NCBI GenBank assembly: GCA_934090595.1
Contig: CAKOJO010000050.1
Location: forward strand, 1 to 8,046
DNA length: 8,046 nucleotides
DNA from: an uncultured Bacilli bacterium
GTDB taxonomy: Bacteria > Bacillota_I > Bacilli_A > RF39 > UBA660
Direction: 5' to 3'
Positions 1 through 5,491 of the stretch are shown one piece after another. A program made the position numbers and the translations under genes. Every line of letters begins with the position of its first letter. Position 1 is the stretch's first letter. A model generated the notes under the pieces. It searched no databases. It saw nothing but the letters and a program-made list of their open reading frames with translations, and was not told where the DNA came from.

Positions 1-75
1 AAAGGGACTTGAACCCCCATGGATCACTCCGCTAGATCCTAAGTCTAGTGCGTCTGCCAATTCCGCCATACCCGC
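1..75 (-). tRNA. tRNA-Leu (anticodon UAG), 3' end cut off by window edge
   Basis: Read on the minus strand, a leucine-type cloverleaf starts at 75 with GCGGGTA. It has the class II D-arm start TGGCGGAATTGGCAGACG, an anticodon stem CTAGA/TCTAG around loop CTTAGGA (anticodon TAG, complement of 39-41), a long variable arm, and the T-loop TTCAAGT. The last bases of the acceptor strand, the discriminator and any CCA lie outside the window. The first acceptor 3' base (T) pairs with A at 69 as expected. It decodes CUN leucine codons. It lies 5 nt beyond the CCA of the upstream tRNA and is probably on the same transcript. Confidence 0.95.
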
Positions 76-80
76 ATGTA

Positions 81-157
81 TGGTGGACCCTGTAGGGCTC
101 GAACCTACGACCTCCCGGTTATGAGCCGGATGCTCTAACCAACTGAGCTAAGGGTCC
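81..157 (-). tRNA. tRNA-Ile2 (anticodon CAU, lysidine type), CCA encoded
   Basis: A complete 77-nt cloverleaf including genomic CCA (81-83). Acceptor GGACCCT pairs with AGGGTCC, the D-arm is GCTCAGTTGGTTAGAGC, the anticodon loop is CTCATAA (CAT, complement of 121-123), and the T-arm is GTAGG-TTCGAGC-CCTAC. A CAT anticodon could mean elongator Met, initiator Met or Ile2. The C1-A72 mismatch typical of many bacterial initiators is absent. The GGACC acceptor start and the D and T arms resemble Firmicutes tRNA-Ile2 as I remember them. C4-G69 and C5-G68, identity pairs for E. coli TilS, are present. I infer that C34 becomes lysidine and the tRNA reads AUA, a common codon in AT-rich genomes. Elongator Met remains possible. 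Confidence 0.8.
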
Positions 158-168
158 ATTGCTTATTA

Positions 169-197
169 ATAATATCATATTATTTTTAATAAATCAA
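169..197 (-). promoter_or_regulatory. Sigma-A promoter for the tRNA pair
   Basis: On the minus strand TTGATT (192-197) and TATTAT (169-174) are separated by exactly 17 nt, and TATGA precedes the -10 as in other promoters here (extended -10). The predicted start near 162 leaves about five nucleotides before the tRNA-Ile2 5' end at 157. Confidence 0.7.
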
Positions 198-218
198 TAC
201 GTTTTTAAAAATTTTTAC

Positions 219-245
219 AAAAAAAAGAACCATTATTTTTGGTTC
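219..245 (-). terminator. Intrinsic terminator of the 143-residue protein gene
   Basis: Minus-strand hairpin GAACC (241-245) and GGTTC (227-231) with a 9-nt loop, followed by eight T (219-226). The TAA stop codon of the gene (233-235) sits inside the loop. Confidence 0.75.
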
Positions 246-664
246 AATGCATTAAGTAAATTGACTTTAAACATATCTTTATCAGCATTAGTATTAGAAA
301 TCATAACACCCTTATATGTTCCAAGTTCACTACGATGACCTTCATCTAAAATATCTTCTGGAGTAATAGTAACAAGTAATACTATATTCTTATCTAAATA
401 AACAGTATAATGTAATACTATATCACCATGTACCTTAGAAAATAATGCATCAGTAGGTAACTTTAATTCGTATTCTTGGGTATTATCCTTTTTAGATTCT
501 TTAACCATTTTACCTAAGAATTTACCTTCTCTAATTGATGGATAATATTCAAATTGTAATTTCTTATAAGCAAGCATGTTATACTTTCTAACTGATCTTT
601 CTCTTTTTCTAAACTCATTCTCATTAACATATTCAAAATGATAATTTAATCTTTTGTTTTCCAT
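233..664 (-). CDS. Conserved-looking hypothetical protein, 143 aa
   Basis: I do not recognise this protein. The start is the ATG at 662-664 (MENKRLNYHF), preceded by GGGGG at 8 nt; the frame extends upstream to a TTG at 703 with no ribosome binding site. The N-terminal third (1-60) is strongly basic and aromatic, with KRLNYHF, RKRERSVRKYN and KKLQFEYYP. Residues about 70-105 look beta-rich (GDIVLHYTVYLDKNIVLLVTI) and the C-terminus is probably helical. There is no signal peptide, membrane segment, cysteine cluster or catalytic motif. A basic N-terminus could mean nucleic-acid or ribosome contact, but that is a guess. The gene has its own promoter and terminator, so it is a separate transcript just downstream of the sigma factor gene. 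Its initiation region closely resembles that of the sigma gene. Confidence 0.85.
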   Translation of the reverse strand: MENKRLNYHFEYVNENEFRKRERSVRKYNMLAYKKLQFEYYPSIREGKFLGKMVKESKKDNTQEYELKLPTDALFSKVHGDIVLHYTVYLDKNIVLLVTITPEDILDEGHRSELGTYKGVMISNTNADKDMFKVNLLNALNQK

Positions 665-715
665 AATATAACCCCCAAACTTCTTTCTACTATGGTATCT
701 CAATTAAGTGTCTAA

Positions 716-744
716 ATTATAGCACATTTTTTCGTTTTTGTCAA
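716..744 (-). promoter_or_regulatory. Sigma-A promoter for the 143-residue protein gene
   Basis: Minus strand TTGACA (739-744), a 17-nt spacer and TATAAT (716-721) form a perfect consensus promoter. The -35 starts about 10 nt after the sigma factor stop codon. The predicted transcript starts near 709, giving a leader of about 45 nt. Confidence 0.85.
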
Positions 745-753
745 CTTTTTTTA

Positions 754-1614
754 TTATTTTCTTAAATATTCTTTGAGACCATTCTCTTCACAATATTCTT
801 TTAGCTTCTTAAGAGCCCTTCTTTCTCTTCTGATAACTCCACATCTTTTAGCTCCATAACCAAACCATTCAGTGACACGATCAATAGTCATTTTCTCACC
901 ATTAACAAAACCAAATCTCATCATAATTATTTTCTTTTCTAGCTGAGTTAAACATTCAAAAGCCTCGTTTAAATAACCAGGTAAGAAAGCATCTAACACT
1001 TCATCTTCTATATCAGTATCATCTGCTAAATCACTAAGTAAAACTTCCGAATCTTTTTCTTCATTATTAGTATATTCAAGAGTTGGAAACATATATGGAT
1101 AACTAGATAATAAATGTTTTATTTCTTCATGACTCATATTTAATCTACTCACCAATAAATCTATTGTAATATCATAACCATTATCAAGTAAAAAGTTAAT
1201 GGCCTTTGTTATTTTTTGTAGTTTAACTTTAATATTATATGGAACTCTTATTATATCATCTTTATATAAAATAGCATTATTAATACTTTGTCTAATCCAT
1301 AACATTGCATAAGTAGAAAATTTTGCACCTTTACTCTCATCATACTTCTCTATTGCTTTAATAACTCCTAAGGAACCCTCAGTAATAAGATCGCCGAAGG
1401 AAAGCAAATTAAGTCCACCATAATTATTACAACAATAGATAACAAGTGCTAAATTGGACTCTATAATTCTGTTTCTAGCATCAATATCACCCGCTTGAGC
1501 TTTTTTTATCAATTCTAATTCAGTCTTATTATCTAGTTTAATAACATTATCTAAATCCTTAAAAAATGTATATAAGTTATCAGTAAATCTATTATTACAA
1601 TACATCCCTTTCAT
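754..1614 (-). CDS. Divergent sigma-70 family RNA polymerase sigma factor
   Basis: A 286-residue sigma factor that would direct RNA polymerase to a promoter set. Region 1.2/2.1 spans about 30-75 (ELELIKKAQAGD, NLALVIYCCNNYGG). Regions 2.2-2.4 span 75-116 (DLITEGSLGVIKAIEKYD, KFSTYAMLWIRQSINNAI). Region 3 starts at 121 (IIRVPYNIKVKLQKI) and region 4 covers about 215-273. Region 1.1 is absent and the length is below that of housekeeping RpoD, so I read it as an alternative (group 2/3-like) factor. Aligned to E. coli RpoD, the melting residue W433 is L105 and T440 is N112. The region 4.2 recognition helix (WFGYGAKRCGVIRRERRALKKL) lacks the RERIRQIE core and seems two residues longer. Promoter choice is therefore probably altered. 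The start ATG overlaps the kinase stop as ATGA, with GGGGG upstream. It might instead be a lineage-specific second RpoD. Confidence 0.9.
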   Translation of the reverse strand: MKGMYCNNRFTDNLYTFFKDLDNVIKLDNKTELELIKKAQAGDIDARNRIIESNLALVIYCCNNYGGLNLLSFGDLITEGSLGVIKAIEKYDESKGAKFSTYAMLWIRQSINNAILYKDDIIRVPYNIKVKLQKITKAINFLLDNGYDITIDLLVSRLNMSHEEIKHLLSSYPYMFPTLEYTNNEEKDSEVLLSDLADDTDIEDEVLDAFLPGYLNEAFECLTQLEKKIIMMRFGFVNGEKMTIDRVTEWFGYGAKRCGVIRRERRALKKLKEYCEENGLKEYLRK

Positions 1615-2228
1615 AATTTAACCCCCATATTCAAATCATTTAATTCTTTAATTTCTAACTTCTTAAACATGTCTTTTACTTTTTTATAGCACTCTATCTT
1701 ATCACTAGCACTAATTCTATCAAATATCACACTACTACTTTCAAAGTCAATTAATTTAACATCTAAATCATCATTAACTAGAAAGTTATTTTCATGAATA
1801 TCTAAATATAATATTCCATTATCTAGTAATTCATTAATTATATTTAGAACTTTATTATATAATATTTCTATATTGTTATTATTAGCTATTTCACATAAAG
1901 GTACATAATCTTTATATAGTTTAATAACTTGTCCAATGCAATTTTTCTTACAGGAAACTACCCCTACTGGTAAATCAGTAAGTTTTATTTTGCCTTGTCT
2001 TGAAGCTAATTCAGATACCATTTTTTCTATATTGTAGGATTGTCTCGTTTTATCAAATAAACTTCTTTCTATTTTAAAACCCAATCCATTTCCTATGTCA
2101 TATATGATTGTGTTACTGTCTTCGAAAAATATTTTATCTTCATCAAATGAAAAATTTTTATCAATAACATAATTATCAATATCATAGCTCTTATGTATTT
2201 TATTAGTAAAACTATTTTCCTTGTTCAC
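1611..2228 (-). CDS. Small protein-kinase-like protein, operon partner of the sigma factor
   Basis: A 205-residue protein with an apparently intact kinase-fold core. It has a glycine-rich turn GNGLGFKIE (46-53) whose K52 would be the ATP lysine, and a helix with candidate salt-bridge glutamates (E68/E73). The catalytic loop is LDIHENNFLVN, with D143 and N148 at the usual five-residue spacing, and the metal-binding motif is IDFE (D161). It is much shorter than Hanks-type kinases and DFG is DFE. Bud32/RIO, aminoglycoside-phosphotransferase and lipopolysaccharide-kinase-like families are all possible, and the substrate cannot be read from sequence. There is no membrane segment, so it should be cytosolic. 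The start is GTG at 2226-2228, the only suitable start before the core, behind a weak GGTGG. Its TGA overlaps the sigma factor ATG by 4 nt. I infer that it controls, or is made with, the sigma factor. Confidence 0.75.
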   Translation of the reverse strand: MNKENSFTNKIHKSYDIDNYVIDKNFSFDEDKIFFEDSNTIIYDIGNGLGFKIERSLFDKTRQSYNIEKMVSELASRQGKIKLTDLPVGVVSCKKNCIGQVIKLYKDYVPLCEIANNNNIEILYNKVLNIINELLDNGILYLDIHENNFLVNDDLDVKLIDFESSSVIFDRISASDKIECYKKVKDMFKKLEIKELNDLNMGVKL

Positions 2229-2255
2229 TATACCACCATCTTTTAAAGTGTTTAA

Positions 2256-2284
2256 ATTATATCATAAAACGAACAAAAAGTCAA
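2256..2284 (-). promoter_or_regulatory. Sigma-A promoter of the kinase-sigma operon
   Basis: Minus strand TTGACT (2279-2284), 17 nt, TATAAT (2256-2261) with an upstream TG one base away (extended -10). The start near 2249 gives a leader of about 20 nt before the GTG. The 26 bases 2259-2284 are identical to 3593-3618 in front of the two-domain repeat gene. The rest of the gap up to 2341 shows nothing I can name. Confidence 0.85.
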
Positions 2285-2340
2285 TAACAACCGATTAGAG
2301 CTTTATACAAAAATCATCACTATACAACAAATAATGAAAA

Positions 2341-2366
2341 ATAAAAAACACCTATATAATGGTGTT
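2341..2366 (-). terminator. Intrinsic terminator of miaA
   Basis: Minus-strand hairpin AACACC (2361-2366) and GGTGTT (2347-2352), 8-nt loop, followed by TTTTATTTTT. The miaA stop TAG (2352-2354) lies at the loop/stem junction, so the hairpin is built from the last codons of the gene. Confidence 0.8.
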
Positions 2367-3059
2367 CACTATCTCATTAAGTGATACTTTATCTACATCA
2401 TACCAATCAATATCACTGAATTGATTATTAAAAAAAGTATATTGTCTTTTTGCATAATTTCTAGACCTTTTCTTTATTAAAGAAATAGCCTCATCTTTAG
2501 TGACTTCTCCTTTAAAATAAGAATAAAACTCTTTATAACCAATTGCTGTATTAACTACTTTTGAATTAATTTCTTTATCATATAGTTTCCTTACTTCTTC
2601 CTCTAATCCAGAATCAATCATTTGATCAACTCTATCATTAATTATTTCATATAAATGAGATCGATCTCTAGTAAGTCCAATAAGTTTAAAATCATACAAC
2701 TTCTTATTCTTATTTTCCTTTTCATCAAAAGTATAATCATAAAGAAGTGCTTTTAAATATAAACCAGTTCCTCCGACTATTACAACATTCTTACCATCAT
2801 TAATAAGCTTATTAAGTATTTTTCTAGCATCTACTTGATATTCATAAACAGAATAATTATCTAAGACACTAACATTATCAATTAAATGATGTATAATTCC
2901 TTCCTTCTCTTCATCTTTAATCTTAGCAACTCCGATTGATAACTCTTTATAAACTTGTTGACTATCACAATTAATAATCTCCGCATTAAGCTTTTTAGCA
3001 AGCATAATACTAAGTTTAGTTTTTCCAACTCCGGTTGGTCCAATAACTGCATATATCAT
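2352..3059 (-). CDS. miaA: tRNA dimethylallyltransferase MiaA, short form lacking the insertion domain
   Basis: MiaA transfers dimethylallyl from DMAPP to N6 of A37 in tRNAs reading UNN codons, next to the anticodon. Visible motifs are the P-loop GPTGVGKT (7-14), NCDSQQVY (30-37) with the presumed catalytic D32, IGVAKI (42-47; usually GTAKP), VGGTGLYLKALL (95-106), LYEIINDRVDQMIDSGL (136-152), AIGYKEF, and the C-terminal RNYAKRQYTFF. The protein is 235 residues against roughly 300-320 in E. coli or B. subtilis. The loss is internal: YDYTF (107-111) is followed almost at once by YDFKLIGL (122-129). The helical insertion with the NPxRxxRALE motif, which clamps the anticodon stem in known structures, is missing. 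The reading frame is intact, so this looks like a stable short form rather than decay. ATG follows the upstream gene by 2 nt with GGAAG inside that gene's end, so it is in an operon and probably coupled. Confidence 0.93.
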   Translation of the reverse strand: MIYAVIGPTGVGKTKLSIMLAKKLNAEIINCDSQQVYKELSIGVAKIKDEEKEGIIHHLIDNVSVLDNYSVYEYQVDARKILNKLINDGKNVVIVGGTGLYLKALLYDYTFDEKENKNKKLYDFKLIGLTRDRSHLYEIINDRVDQMIDSGLEEEVRKLYDKEINSKVVNTAIGYKEFYSYFKGEVTKDEAISLIKKRSRNYAKRQYTFFNNQFSDIDWYDVDKVSLNEIVNTII

Positions 3060-3061
3060 AA

Positions 3062-3565
3062 TTATCTTCCTTTAACTAAACGTTTAATAGTACTTTCATA
3101 TTCATCGGTCTTAGTTTTGGCATTAAACATGTACTTTTTATCACTAATAGTGGTAAAATTAACTCTACCTATATCATAACCAAAATAACTTAGAACCAAC
3201 TTAATCTTCTCTTCAGCAGCATCACAAGTTATCGAATCATTACTATAAGCGTAGCCACATACTCTACTAGCACTTTCATCATAGATCGAAATCTTAATAT
3301 CAGATAATTCATTATTCTTAATACTAAACGTATCTTCTTCTACTTGTTTTTTATCTAACTCATCACTTAAAGAAACAACATCAAACATATACTTATTCTT
3401 TGATATTTCAATCAGATTAACTATATCAAGATCAGTATAATAATTACCTGCAAATCTTCTTATAACTTCATCAGCTTGTTCCTTAGTTAATTCATCACTA
3501 CTATAAGCATAACCACACATTCTACTAACATCTTGTTTATAAATAGATAATACTATATTTGACAT
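3062..3565 (-). CDS. Two-domain repeat protein of unknown function, 167 aa
   Basis: I do not recognise this family. The protein is an internal duplication: residues 4-67 and 90-153 align without gaps at an offset of exactly 86, with 26 of 64 identical by hand. Shared blocks are SIY, SR-C-GYAYS-D, T and ISxxKYMF, including one matching cysteine per repeat (C17, C103). An acidic linker (65-88) joins them. Each unit looks like a compact alpha/beta domain. There is no signal peptide or membrane segment, so it is probably cytosolic. The C-terminus (GYDIGRV, AKTKTDEY) matches the 85-residue protein encoded at 5181-5438. The start is ATG 3563-3565, behind GGGAGG at good spacing; an upstream extension of eight residues is less likely. 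It has its own promoter and leads a two-gene operon with miaA, though nothing in it suggests tRNA modification. Confidence 0.85.
   Translation of the reverse strand: MSNIVLSIYKQDVSRMCGYAYSSDELTKEQADEVIRRFAGNYYTDLDIVNLIEISKNKYMFDVVSLSDELDKKQVEEDTFSIKNNELSDIKISIYDESASRVCGYAYSNDSITCDAAEEKIKLVLSYFGYDIGRVNFTTISDKKYMFNAKTKTDEYESTIKRLVKGR
3107..3556 (-). repeat. Tandem protein-level duplication (units 3365-3556 and 3107-3298)
   Basis: The two units encode residues 4-67 and 90-153 of the 167-residue protein, in register at an offset of 258 nt. The similarity is at protein level and the DNA has diverged, so this is an old duplication. Confidence 0.85.
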
Positions 3566-3589
3566 ATTATCCCTCCCAAAACATGACAC

Positions 3590-3618
3590 ATCATATCATA
3601 AAACGAACAAAAAGTCAA
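3590..3618 (-). promoter_or_regulatory. Sigma-A promoter of the repeat protein-miaA operon
   Basis: Minus strand TTGACT (3613-3618), 17 nt, TATGAT (3590-3595), start near 3583. Bases 3593-3618 are a perfect 26-nt copy of the kinase-operon promoter at 2259-2284. Confidence 0.8.
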
Positions 3619-3627
3619 ATTTATTAA

Positions 3628-3658
3628 ATAAAAAATGATATGTATAAGACATATCATT
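3628..3658 (-). terminator. Intrinsic terminator of the surface protein gene
   Basis: Minus-strand hairpin with a 10-bp stem (3649-3658 with 3634-3643, ATGATATGT and its complement at the core) and a 5-nt loop, followed by TTTTTATTT. It starts 7 nt after the TGA stop at 3665-3667. Confidence 0.85.
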
Positions 3659-3664
3659 AAGTTA

Positions 3665-5119
3665 TCAATTTACGGATAATTGGTATGGAGCAGAACTTAT
3701 ACCAGATCCTCCGGATATTTTGACATTTGATGAAAGTGTTAAAACTGGGCGCACCGCAAACTCGTAGTTGCTGACGTTGTATCCGTAATTGACATTACCA
3801 CTCGAGGTCACAAAGAAAGCATAGCTTGAACTGCCTGAACGCTGTGGAATCAACCATGTAGTTACACTTTTATCTAACCAATTATTTGTAGTTTTACAAT
3901 TTGTATTGCTATAATCAAATAAGTTGTTTGTACATTCTTTTGATGCTGCATATCCATAATCACTTGCATACATTAGTGCTATCTTTTTATTTGCATCATT
4001 TTGCATTATTGGATTTGTCCCATAATAATATCCTGTTCTATTTGCTTCATTTTTTCTTTCATACTGCCATATTGCATCTGATGTCATTTGTGCATTACTA
4101 TATCCTCCGAGATAGTATTTTGTTGTCCCTATCATGTTTTGTGCATCACTACTTAATGTATTATAATAATCATTATTTAAATATGTATTTAATGTTCCTG
4201 TTACCCAGTTATTATATGAATTAGTTGTTGTATCTTGTGTTGTATTCCAAAAATATTTTCCAATAGATTCATCTTTTATTATTTTAATTCTATTTTCTAC
4301 ATTACCATTTGTATCTTCAGTTGGTATTATTCCTATTATTCTCCATGTTTCATTATTAAATGTTGCATAATTGTTTACTATTGAATCTCCCCCACGATAT
4401 CTATATTCTGTTGTAAACTTACTATCTACTTGTAATGTGTCATCTATTGTATGAGTTATCTGTTCAAGTCCATTTTTTCCTACATTTGCCTCTGCAAATT
4501 CTGTTGCAGTTAATCCTTTAATAGGTGCAGCTTCGTTATTTATATTTACTCTAAATCTATAACTATATTTCTTTTTATTAAATTTACTTGTATCTACTTT
4601 TTCATCAATCCATGCTCTTAGTCTATAACTTGTTGTTACTTCTGCTTTATTATTTGAAAATATTTCTTCTTGTGATTTTAATACATATTGATTTAGTTTA
4701 TCTATTGTGGTAGGCTCAACCGCTACTGTCTCAGTACCATCAACAACCTTAGTAAGATAAACTTTAATTTCACTATCACTTAAAGGATTATCTACACTTA
4801 TAGGTTCTAGTACTATGTTATAATTTAGTTTCCTTTGTGTATCATCATTTGTTCTTGTTTTTATATAAGAAAGAACTTTAAAATCGAAATAATTAGAAAG
4901 TGTTTTTCCTTCACTATCTTTTATAGGTAATGCATTATTCATACCTATTTCATTTGATTCACTATAACTCATTTTTACTTGTCCTGATTGTATTGTGTTT
5001 GAGCCAGTTAATAAATCATTTGTAGACATCCATATTGCATATGTTCCTAAAGATACTAGTACTATACTGAATAATGATAAGGATATCATCATTAATATTT
5101 TCTTTTTATTACTTTCCAT
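3665..5119 (-). CDS. Membrane-anchored surface protein, TasA/camelysin-like N-terminus and DUF6273/C-type-lectin-like C-terminus
   Basis: A 484-residue exported protein. KKK at 5-7 precedes a hydrophobic segment (about 8-29, ending SLGTYAIW), which can be a signal peptide or an N-terminal anchor. The next stretch (GSNTIQSGQVKMSYS) follows the TasA/camelysin pattern of short fibre proteins. Residues 70-200 are beta-rich. From about 235 on (ETWRIIGI, NNWVTGTLNTYLNNDYYNTL, WLDKSVTTWLIPQR, GNVNYGYN, FAVRPVLTL) it resembles the DUF6273 type of domain, plausibly a C-type-lectin-like fold. No LPxTG or C-terminal anchor is present. ATG 5117-5119 follows GGAG by 8 nt; an earlier GTG overlaps that site. 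The coding sequence turns abruptly GC-richer over residues 422-458. It has its own promoter and terminator and is flanked by two related small-domain genes. Ligand binding or adhesion is inferred, not shown. Confidence 0.8.
   Translation of the reverse strand: MESNKKKILMMISLSLFSIVLVSLGTYAIWMSTNDLLTGSNTIQSGQVKMSYSESNEIGMNNALPIKDSEGKTLSNYFDFKVLSYIKTRTNDDTQRKLNYNIVLEPISVDNPLSDSEIKVYLTKVVDGTETVAVEPTTIDKLNQYVLKSQEEIFSNNKAEVTTSYRLRAWIDEKVDTSKFNKKKYSYRFRVNINNEAAPIKGLTATEFAEANVGKNGLEQITHTIDDTLQVDSKFTTEYRYRGGDSIVNNYATFNNETWRIIGIIPTEDTNGNVENRIKIIKDESIGKYFWNTTQDTTTNSYNNWVTGTLNTYLNNDYYNTLSSDAQNMIGTTKYYLGGYSNAQMTSDAIWQYERKNEANRTGYYYGTNPIMQNDANKKIALMYASDYGYAASKECTNNLFDYSNTNCKTTNNWLDKSVTTWLIPQRSGSSSYAFFVTSSGNVNYGYNVSNYEFAVRPVLTLSSNVKISGGSGISSAPYQLSVN
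3746..3859 (-). other. GC-elevated, possibly hypervariable segment of the surface protein gene
   Basis: Bases 3741-3860 are about 47% G+C (56 of 120 counted), against about 26% in the next 110 bases (3861-3970) of the same gene. Codons change too: TAC, AAC, GTC, AGC, CGC, TCG and GCG cluster here. The segment encodes WLIPQR to AVRP near the C-terminus. It is the size and place of a variable region in diversity-generating-retroelement targets, but no template copy or reverse transcriptase is in the window. Confidence 0.5.
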
Positions 5120-5142
5120 GTTTAACACTCCTTTATATAATA

Positions 5143-5171
5143 ATAGTATAACAAAAAAAGTACTTTTTCAA
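5143..5171 (-). promoter_or_regulatory. Promoter of the surface protein gene
   Basis: Minus strand TTGAAA (5166-5171), 17 nt, TACTAT (5143-5148), start near 5136. It is weaker than its neighbours, lies just downstream of the 85-residue protein's stop, and contains the palindrome AAAAAGTACTTTTT in the spacer. Confidence 0.55.
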
Positions 5172-5180
5172 GCACCATTT

Positions 5181-5438
5181 TCATCTTCTTTTAGTTATAA
5201 AGTCCATAATATCATTATAATTATCATTCTTAGTCTTAGCACTAAAGATATAATTACCAATAGAAATCTTATTTAAACTAACATTATCAATATCATATCC
5301 ACACTCATTAAGAGAACCAATAACAGCATATTTTGCTTCATCATAACTTATATCTACTTCACTGGTTACAAAACCATTTAAACTAGTAATAATTCCATCA
5401 TCATGTTCTCCAGTAACTGATACACTTATATTAACCAT
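5181..5438 (-). CDS. Single-domain small protein, relative of the two-domain repeat protein, 85 aa
   Basis: No known family recognised. Its C-terminal half (46-85: GYDIDNV, ISIGNYIF, AKTKNDNY, KRR) aligns without gaps to residues 128-167 of the protein encoded at 3062-3565, with 17 of 40 identical by hand. The N-terminal half starts with a similar strand (NISVSV) but has lost the SR-C-GYAY block. It reads as one copy of the domain that is doubled in the relative. There is no signal peptide or membrane segment, and charged residues are abundant. The start is ATG 5436-5438 behind GGGAGG; an in-frame start eight residues earlier lacks a site. Promoter, ribosome binding site and first codons resemble those of the two-domain gene, so the duplication probably included control DNA. 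It lies between mutL and the surface protein gene. No terminator follows, so readthrough into the surface gene is possible. Confidence 0.8.
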   Translation of the reverse strand: MVNISVSVTGEHDDGIITSLNGFVTSEVDISYDEAKYAVIGSLNECGYDIDNVSLNKISIGNYIFSAKTKNDNYNDIMDFITKRR

Positions 5439-5462
5439 ATTATCCTCCCTAAAAACAGCCAT

Positions 5463-5491
5463 ATTATATCATAAAAAAGAAAAAAAGTAAA
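5463..5491 (-). promoter_or_regulatory. Promoter of the 85-residue protein gene
   Basis: Minus strand TTTACT (5486-5491), 17 nt, TATAAT (5463-5468) with TG one base upstream. The -35 abuts the mutL stop codon. The block 5466-5491 matches the 26-nt promoter copies at 2259 and 3593 at 21 of 26 positions. Confidence 0.75.

Noticed and set aside
81..157. Reading the CAU tRNA as initiator Met
   Set aside because: The acceptor starts with a paired G1 and the anticodon stem lacks the three G-C pairs at its base typical of initiators; Ile2 fits better, with elongator Met the remaining alternative.
754..2228. Kinase-sigma pair as a prophage or plasmid remnant
   Set aside because: No phage, integrase or replication genes lie nearby, and base composition matches the neighbours.
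2955..3179. 74-codon plus-strand reading frame
   Set aside because: It lies antisense to miaA and the repeat protein gene, with no ribosome binding site or recognisable protein character.
3901..4224. 107-codon plus-strand reading frame rich in Leu, His and Tyr
   Set aside because: It is antisense to the surface protein gene; its composition is what an A-rich coding strand gives in reverse.
754..5119. Mycoplasma-type genetic code because of the very low G+C
   Set aside because: TGA is used as the stop of the kinase, surface protein and 85-residue genes, and Trp residues are coded by TGG.
5152..5165. Palindrome AAAAAGTACTTTTT between the 85-residue protein and surface protein genes, considered as a terminator
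   Set aside because: The stem is only A-T pairs and it lies within the surface gene's promoter spacer; it is too weak to call.
4995..5276. 93-codon plus-strand reading frame
   Set aside because: It spans two minus-strand genes and a promoter and has no initiation signal.
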